DNA of 64,000 bases from Collybia mongolica. Taxonomy: Eukaryota > Basidiomycota > Agaricomycetes > Agaricales > Clitocybaceae. Shown here one piece after another: positions 58,827 through 64,000 of the stretch (position 1 is its first letter; each line of letters begins with the position of its first letter). The position numbers and the translations under genes are program-made. Location of the stretch: NCBI GenBank assembly GCA_013420905.1, contig JAAXNY010000021.1, positions 341,773 through 405,772 of the forward strand, given 5' to 3'. Under the pieces are notes generated by a model, which worked only from the letters and a program-made list of their open reading frames with translations, was not told where the DNA came from and ran no database searches.

Positions 58827-59214
58827 GAGGAACGAGCAACCGAGCGAAGCGAGGTTGCGAGTGACTTTGGTACGATGAGTTGCGTTACAAACAAGCAACA
58901 GGGTTGGGGGAGTCCCCCACCCGACCTGTTTCGTATAAGTACTCATCAGGCCTGTTTGTTAATGTTTAATCAGTTTCTCCGCTCGCGCCGCCGCACCGTT
59001 ACGGCGCGCGTGCGGTTTTTCCGAGCGACCACAGCGTAAACCCCTCAGACACATGTTGCGCCATGTGAGGGGGTGTGCGCTGGCATGCGCGCTCGACGCG
59101 CATGGAACGCGGTCCATGTTGGCCCGCCCTACCTTAGTATTTATCCGATACGCGGATCAATTTCGGTTAGCTATTCACCGACGCGGATCAATAAAGAAGA
59201 TGGATCTCGTGCCT
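58824..59214 (-). repeat. Repeat A, copy 2 (3' long repeat of the outer element)
   Basis: Almost identical to copies at 44502 and 63503. It begins AGGGAGGAACGAGC right at the telomere-like tract and ends GGATCTCGTGCCT. Confidence 0.85.
58887..58959 (-). ncRNA. Type I hammerhead ribozyme, repeat A copy 2
   Basis: Same stems and core as the other A copies (CUGAUGA, GUACUUAUAC, GAAA, stem I ACAAACAGGC/GCUUGUUUGU). Predicted cleavage between 58897 and 58896 on the minus strand, which would form the 3' end of a unit-length element RNA. Confidence 0.87.
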
Positions 59215-59895
59215 AGATCTTATCTTCTTTTAGCCGCGCTATACTTAGGCGCCGGGCCCCATCGGCCCGGCTACTTAGCCTTTAAGGTTAAAGGTTAGCG
59301 GTTAGGGTTAGGCTATTATTCGTTAAAATAAAAGACCGTTAGCTGGTCGTTTCGACGGTTAAGTCGAAGCTACGTACGTTAGGGTTAGGATGTTCCAACG
59401 GCCATCTAAAACCGACATGTCCCAGATTTTAAACAGAGCTTCTGGTAAACGTATGTAGTGAGTGGAAAAACTGGGAGAATAGACAGTTTTTCAAGGAGTT
59501 CTTACGAGAATTGACACTTAGAGTGATTCAAGCGGGGAGTTGCTACTAGGCGACGTCCCTTAAGACGAAATAGATCTTTAAACGAGGTTCAATTTTACAG
59601 GGGGAACCCAATCCCCAACCTCAATCAACTTGGGCGCTATTACTTTTCGTAACCAGCCGGAATCCACCAGCATGCTACGCCTCAGATAGATAGACTTATA
59701 CCAAAGATCAAGAGGTAATCGTTCCGTAAAGGAGATCAACTGCGCGGGGTGAGCCGCGACAGGTGTGGGGCCTTAGCCCACAAGATCATCAAAAGTTATT
59801 TCACTTTTCGCTGAGCACAGACCATAAAGTGCAACAGGAGCTGCATTGCGACCGGTTTCCTAGGCCATCACCTCTGGGGATACCAAAGGCGCAGA
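59215..59895 (-). other. 3' untranslated region of the outer Penelope-like element
   Basis: No gene. Contains short telomere-like tracts near 59283-59311 and 59378-59390 and a GGGCCCCATCGGCCC inverted-repeat-like word at about 59254. Confidence 0.6.
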
Positions 59896-62800
59896 TTAGA
59901 GAGTTACTCCAGTAGGGTCCGCGTTCACTCCGAGCCTAAAACCTTGGTTCCAAGCAAGGACGAAGGGGTCCAACTCTGAGTCCGCACGCTCGCGCGTGTG
60001 AATGGTTTCGATCCGTTCCCTGTTCACAATGTTAGGAGTGGGGTTTATAGTTCTTACTACCGTATTCTGGGGGTTACCCACGGGCTCATTGGGTACAGCC
60101 TTTCGTGCTGCATCCTTGTCTAAGTGTTCGATAACAATCTTTTTCCAAAGATTTACGAGGTCGAAGAGATTGAGAGTGCGTTTGCGGCTGACAATCCATC
60201 GGCGCTTTAGGATATCTAGTTTCCGTATATCTGGTATTGAGGTCGTCGTACCGTTAGTGACCTGAAGACGCACGGTGTACGCCTCCGGGACTCCATCGGC
60301 CAACTTGCCCAAAGATCCAGATAATTGTGGGAACTCTATGGGGGGTAAGCGATTCCCCTCCGTAGCTGCCTGGTTATGGTTTAGCCATAACGACCAGAAA
60401 TCCGTGATTGTGTTACCCAATTCTCGAGCAGAGAAGTAATTCCAAGCAGTATTGAATTCAGACTTAAGCACCAGAACACTGTCTAGCTCTCCAGAACCCT
60501 TAGACTCTGATAGACGTTTCTGCCATCGTTCTGCCATATTGACCGAAGTCCACTGCAATACTAATTTCACTGGATAGCCACGCTGTATATAGAGTGCACG
60601 AAGCGAGTCTATAGCGTTCCGGTAGTTCTGAAATGTACTACTCAGGGTGGCTAAACGGGACATCTCGCCCACGTAAGTTCCTCTTTTTACATCTAGAGGG
60701 TGGTGAGAGATCCATGGAATTCTTTCCTGATGCGATCCACTTTTCCGATAGGGCATGTGTTGCAAGCGGTTCTGCATATCAATGTATAACATCATATCTA
60801 GGAACGGCGCTTGTCTATCAGATGCGGACCACTCTATTTCGCAAGATTCGATTTCAAGTGTTTTAACAATGCGAAGGGCCTCATCAGCAGAGGCAGCATA
60901 CACAATTGCTAAACAATCATCTATGTATCGACCGTAGAAAGGTATTCTCGGGTCGTTCAAAATGTTGCATTTCCTTTCAAAAAAGACCCCGTAGAGGTTC
61001 GCGAGATCCGGGGAATCCGCTACTCCCATTGCGAGTCCATGTAATTGAAGGTATATATATTTTTGAAAGCGAAATATAAGGTTACGATTCCCAACTTCTA
61101 GTGCAAGTATGAATGCCTGAAGGCCACGCAGTACGTGCTCGTCAAGGTGCATGAAATTGATGTAGTCAGGATCCAGTCCGGTGATATATTCAAGATACAT
61201 GTCGGTAACAATATCTATACAACGTTGAATTGGTATATTAGGATAGTAGGCAACAATGTCGCCCGTGACGATAAAGAATTTCTTCCGATTTGAAATAGTA
61301 ACCTTACTCAATTTGATCGCCAGGTCTTTGGTACCATGTATAATGGATGGCGCCGCTTTGATGAGCGGTTTGAGTTTTTTCGAAACAAATTTAGCGGCTG
61401 GATTCATGACCGCCGAGTGACAGGGTATTATAGGTCGCATTTTAACAGGTTGTTTATGTATCTTAGGGATACCATAGAAACATGGCAAGTTTGCGAGATC
61501 ATACGTTTCTCCAGCATCAGGTATGAATTGACGGAACCAATCCAATAGCTGGTCACAGGGTTCGTCGCTTAAGAGCATAGCCTTTTGGGCAAGCTCGTCC
61601 ATTTGTTCGATTGTTTTCTTAATGTAGGTGGTGGCGATGAGAGGATGTAACATCTTATAATTAGTTTCATCATCAAGGAGCTCCTTACATTTCTCTATTA
61701 GCCAGTCACGCCTAGACACCGAAATGCCAAGATTTTTATCGGTGGGTGTTAGGACATAATTGTTATCTAGCAGCCACCTTCGAATTCGGGTAGTGTTAGG
61801 CCGGGGCGTTGACGGCGCAGCTTCTTCCGCGGGTATTTTAGCGATTGTGTTTTCCACAAAGTACTGACCACGACGGATCCCTAGCTCGATATAGTCTGGT
61901 AACAGAGGAACTTTTCCTGAGGGGGGGCGGTTAAGTTCATAGTCTGGGTCATAGAGAGAGTTAGATTCTGGGTTGGAGAAGGCAAAGTATAGGCGCCATC
62001 TCAGGCGACGCGAGAAATCTTTCCAAGCGTCTAGAATTAATTTAGAGTTTCTTTCTGACTTAAACATATAATTCATTCCGACAGATAAGTCATACTCGAT
62101 GTTTTTCGGGAGATTCACACCAGGAGCGCGATGGATAACGTTCTTATATCTATTGGCATCAATTACAAATATGGGTGTATTTAACAATATATACGAGCGC
62201 GCAAGTGGGTATGGAATGGTTAGCAACCAGTCAGGCCAAGTGTAAGGATTCTCGTACCGGAATGATGGAATTGGCGGCGGTAAATCAAATACAGTAGTGT
62301 CGTTGCCTACTTGGACGACGACTTCTTGGCTCCCCGAGGGCCAGGCTTCCCAGCCTTCCCTTTCCCCTTGAGACCTTTGCCATTCTTCTTCATCGCGGCG
62401 AGTTTTGCGGCTTGGCGCGGTTGAGGAGCCTTCTTCTTGGAGGCGGTCTTCTTGGGGGCGGTAGAGGAGGATGACTTCTTGGCGGCTCCCTTCTTGAATC
62501 GGAGATCCTTGAGGGGAAGAAGTCAGAACATGAGAGTGTGAGCGACCGCGGTGACGTACCTTGGGCGCGGGAGTCCTCTTCTTGATGGCTTGGTCGACGG
62601 CCTTCTGGACTAACTTACTTAAGTCCTTCTGCTTGACGGCATCATCACCGTCGTCGACATCCATCTTGTCTCGGAGATCCTTCTTAGCCTCTTTCTTCTT
62701 AGTGACGGCAAGGTGGGCCGCCTCCACAAGGGAGACGACGCGGAGTCCGATGATAGGGAGATCACGGGCGACTAAAAGGTAGTTAGATTTGGACGCAGGG

Positions 62801-63444
62801 TCCGGTACCCAACCTGTGATCTTAACCTCTCCTTCTTCATCACCGTCCTCGAGGATAGGTCGCTTCCTGCGCGCCATCTCGACCTTGCTGGTGTCGGTGA
62901 CGGGGACGATGAGTCGGTTGTAGAGTTGCTTAGGCTCGAGGGAGGTTTGCAGCGTTGTGAGCTCGACTTCTTTGGCGACGAGAGCGTCCTTGAAGATCTC
63001 AGCCTGATACTTTTTGTGAGCATCAAGAAGTCGTTTCTTGGCTTCGTCAGCTTCGAATGACTCAACGAAATCCTTGGAGAATTGGATTTCGGGCGCCTTA
63101 GACGCGAACGTTGCAGGAGTAGTGCCAGCGGCTTGGTGGGAACGCCACTTTTCGACTGTATCGCGAACAGAGACCATGCGTTGTGCAGTGGCGCGAATGC
63201 CTTTGAGGGGCTCAGTCAAGCACTGAACGTACTCACCCGGGATGGTGTGGAGTAGTTCGTCGAGGTTGTTAGCCCCGAAGTACAGGTGAGAACGAGCCGT
63301 GTCCTGGGACACAGTGTTCGAAGATGCCTGTCTCGCGGTCGACGCTTGAGATTGTTTAACCCCAAAGTGAGGATCAACATCGGAAAGGGAGATGTTGGCG
63401 AGGTTGGAAGGGGAGAGAGCGCGAAAAAAAGCGGTGCTAGACAT
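59896..63444 (-). CDS. Penelope-like ORF1-reverse transcriptase fusion, outer element
   Basis: 1182 aa from ATG at 63444; the frame is open further upstream to 63573 within the ribozyme, but MSSTAFFRALSP aligns with the start of the inner element protein. The ORF1-like region (to about residue 295) shares DELLHTIPGEY, GIRATAQRM and KAPEIQFSKDF patterns with the inner copy. RT motifs: FYGIPKIHKQPVKMRPIIPC, GDIVAYYPNIPIQRC, HGLAMGVADSPDLANLYG, YIDD at about residues 840-843, and HPLDVKRGTYVGEMSRLATL. No endonuclease follows. The two elements are clearly related but diverged along their whole length, so they are separate families or lineages. The intact frame suggests recent function. Confidence 0.88.
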   Translation of the reverse strand: MSSTAFFRALSPSNLANISLSDVDPHFGVKQSQASTARQASSNTVSQDTARSHLYFGANNLDELLHTIPGEYVQCLTEPLKGIRATAQRMVSVRDTVEKWRSHQAAGTTPATFASKAPEIQFSKDFVESFEADEAKKRLLDAHKKYQAEIFKDALVAKEVELTTLQTSLEPKQLYNRLIVPVTDTSKVEMARRKRPILEDGDEEGEVKITGWVPDPASKSNYLLVARDLPIIGLRVVSLVEAAHLAVTKKKEAKKDLRDKMDVDDGDDAVKQKDLSKLVQKAVDQAIKKRTPAPKVRHRGRSHSHVLTSSPQGSPIQEGSRQEVILLYRPQEDRLQEEGSSTAPSRKTRRDEEEWQRSQGEREGWEAWPSGSQEVVVQVGNDTTVFDLPPPIPSFRYENPYTWPDWLLTIPYPLARSYILLNTPIFVIDANRYKNVIHRAPGVNLPKNIEYDLSVGMNYMFKSERNSKLILDAWKDFSRRLRWRLYFAFSNPESNSLYDPDYELNRPPSGKVPLLPDYIELGIRRGQYFVENTIAKIPAEEAAPSTPRPNTTRIRRWLLDNNYVLTPTDKNLGISVSRRDWLIEKCKELLDDETNYKMLHPLIATTYIKKTIEQMDELAQKAMLLSDEPCDQLLDWFRQFIPDAGETYDLANLPCFYGIPKIHKQPVKMRPIIPCHSAVMNPAAKFVSKKLKPLIKAAPSIIHGTKDLAIKLSKVTISNRKKFFIVTGDIVAYYPNIPIQRCIDIVTDMYLEYITGLDPDYINFMHLDEHVLRGLQAFILALEVGNRNLIFRFQKYIYLQLHGLAMGVADSPDLANLYGVFFERKCNILNDPRIPFYGRYIDDCLAIVYAASADEALRIVKTLEIESCEIEWSASDRQAPFLDMMLYIDMQNRLQHMPYRKSGSHQERIPWISHHPLDVKRGTYVGEMSRLATLSSTFQNYRNAIDSLRALYIQRGYPVKLVLQWTSVNMAERWQKRLSESKGSGELDSVLVLKSEFNTAWNYFSARELGNTITDFWSLWLNHNQAATEGNRLPPIEFPQLSGSLGKLADGVPEAYTVRLQVTNGTTTSIPDIRKLDILKRRWIVSRKRTLNLFDLVNLWKKIVIEHLDKDAARKAVPNEPVGNPQNTVVRTINPTPNIVNRERIETIHTRERADSELDPFVLAWNQGFRLGVNADPTGVTL
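62307..63444 (-). CDS. Spliced ORF1-only (Lys-rich tail) product of outer element
   Basis: The 52-nt intron 62559-62508 (minus; GTACGT...CTCAAG) joins 63444-62560 (295 codons) to 62507-62307 in phase 0. The new C-terminus is very basic (KKGAAKKSSSS, KKTASKKKAPQ, KGKGKAGKPGPRGAKK) and ends at TAG 62309-62307. Unspliced RNA stays open into the RT. Its position and frame effect match the inner element, although intron and tail sequences differ. Inferred nucleic-acid-binding Gag-like protein. Confidence 0.65.
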
Positions 63445-63502
63445 GGACGTCGGTGCAAGGGACGGATGTGGAGACAGAATGTTGGCTAAAGTACGGATGG
63501 TT

Positions 63503-63880
63503 AGGGAGGAACGAGCAACCGAGCGAAGCGAGGTTGCGAGTGACTTTGGTACGATGAGTTGCGTTACAAACAAGCAACAGGGTTGGGGGAGTCCCCCACC
63601 CGACCTGTTTCGTATAAGTACTCATCAGGCCTGTTTGTTAATGTTTAATCAGTTTCTCCGCTCGCGCCGCCGCACCGTTACGGCGCGCGTGCGGTTTTTC
63701 CGAGCGACCACAGCGTAAACCCCTCAGACACATGTTGCGCCATGTGAGGGGGTGTGCGCTGGCATGCGCGCTCGACGCGCATGGAACGCGGTCCATGTTG
63801 GCCCGCCCTACCTTAGTATTTATCCGATACGCGGATCAATTTCGGTTAGCTATTCACCGACGCGGATCAATAAAGAAGAT
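63503..63880 (-). repeat. Repeat A, copy 3 (5' long repeat of the outer element)
   Basis: Joined directly to the terminal telomere at 63880/63881 after CAATAAAGAAGAT. It lacks the last ~13 bp (GGATCTCGTGCCT) seen in copies 1 and 2, so the element lost or never copied its extreme 5' end before the telomere was added. Confidence 0.87.
63566..63638 (-). ncRNA. Type I hammerhead ribozyme, repeat A copy 3
   Basis: Complete ribozyme as in the other A copies. Predicted cleavage between 63576 and 63575, 131 nt upstream of the ATG at 63444, giving a defined 5' end for the element RNA. Confidence 0.88.
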
Positions 63881-64000
63881 TTAGGGTTAGGTTAGGGTTA
63901 GGGTTAGGGTTAGGGTTAGGGTTAGGGTTAGGGTTAGGGTTAGGTTAGGTTAGGGTTAGGGTTAGGGTTAGGGTTAGGTTAGGGTTAGGGTTAGGTTAGG
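63881..64000 (+). repeat. Terminal telomere, (TTAGGG)n with TTAGG variants
   Basis: A continuous TTAGGG array with occasional TTAGG units runs to the end of the window. The G-rich strand points outward, so this is a right chromosome end. Confidence 0.95.

Larger units (their letters stand above)
58897..63576 (-). mobile_element. Outer, telomere-adjacent Penelope-like retroelement, ribozyme-to-ribozyme unit
   Basis: A 4.68-kb unit between ribozyme cleavage sites in A copies 3 and 2. One long frame with ORF1-like and RT parts, no GIY-YIG endonuclease. The right flank is the terminal telomere itself and the left flank is interstitial TTAGGG, so this is the most recent addition to the chromosome end. 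Confidence 0.83.

Noticed and set aside
63445..63573. Upstream start (63573) for the outer element protein
   Set aside because: The added 43 residues are encoded across the ribozyme and a non-conserved leader, and the inner element protein starts at the position matching 63444.
63437..63718. Plus-strand frame through repeat A (also at 58,8xx and 44,7xx) with ERATERSEVASDFG
   Set aside because: It occurs identically in each repeat copy and is antisense to the ribozyme and the element; it is a repeat artefact.
1..64000. CRISPR array or bacterial defence system
   Set aside because: The regular arrays seen are direct tandem repeats without spacers, and the genome is clearly eukaryotic.

Overview
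This window is the right-hand end of a chromosome from a filamentous fungus, most likely a mushroom-forming basidiomycete (Agaricomycetes). The evidence is the many 50-70 nt introns with fungal splice signals, lineage-typical F-box/leucine-rich proteins in tandem, a Zn2Cys6 regulator, a BTB protein with basidiomycete-style sequence, proteasome lid genes, and a terminal (TTAGGG)n tract at 63881-64000. The species cannot be named from the sequence.

Layout. 0.1-10.5 kb: a tandem array of five F-box-like/LRR genes, the first decayed; members 2-5 look like a duplicated two-gene unit (A-B-A-B). 11.3-14.2 kb: two lineage-type hypothetical genes and a P-loop fragment. 14.2-20.4 kb: mostly no recognisable gene. 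20.5-26.5 kb: a very long SH3-like/TBC Rab-GAP gene (minus). 29.1-33.2 kb: a Zn2Cys6 transcription factor gene with microexons. 33.7-35.6 kb: a BTB gene. 35.8-38.5 kb: two decayed F-box/LRR paralogues (minus). 39.4-44.0 kb: the proteasome lid genes RPN6 and RPN7, divergently transcribed from a 249-bp gap. RPN7 is the last conserved housekeeping gene before the chromosome end.

44.4-64 kb is a layered subtelomere. It holds two full-length, diverged Penelope-like retroelements without a GIY-YIG endonuclease (like the telomere-associated Athena/Coprina group). Both are on the minus strand with their 3' ends towards the chromosome interior and telomere-like repeats at the left edges, as expected if the telomeric 3' end primes reverse transcription. 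Each element is flanked by its own long repeat (A or B), and every one of the seven repeat copies carries a complete type I hammerhead ribozyme on the element's sense strand. Three B repeats lie in tandem and could release short ribozyme-bounded RNAs. In both elements an intron of 3n+1 nt lies inside the open reading frame: splicing yields a short basic Gag-like protein, and retention yields the reverse-transcriptase fusion.

Between the two elements (51.05-58.81 kb) sits an AT-rich block with one CpG in about 7.2 kb. It carries a many-exon gene of unknown function and the start of a zinc-finger (OrsD-like) gene, cut off exactly at a telomere-like tract. Several introns there share an inverted repeat. 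A small relic of the same unknown gene lies at 44.3 kb, so this gene family has probably been near this end before.
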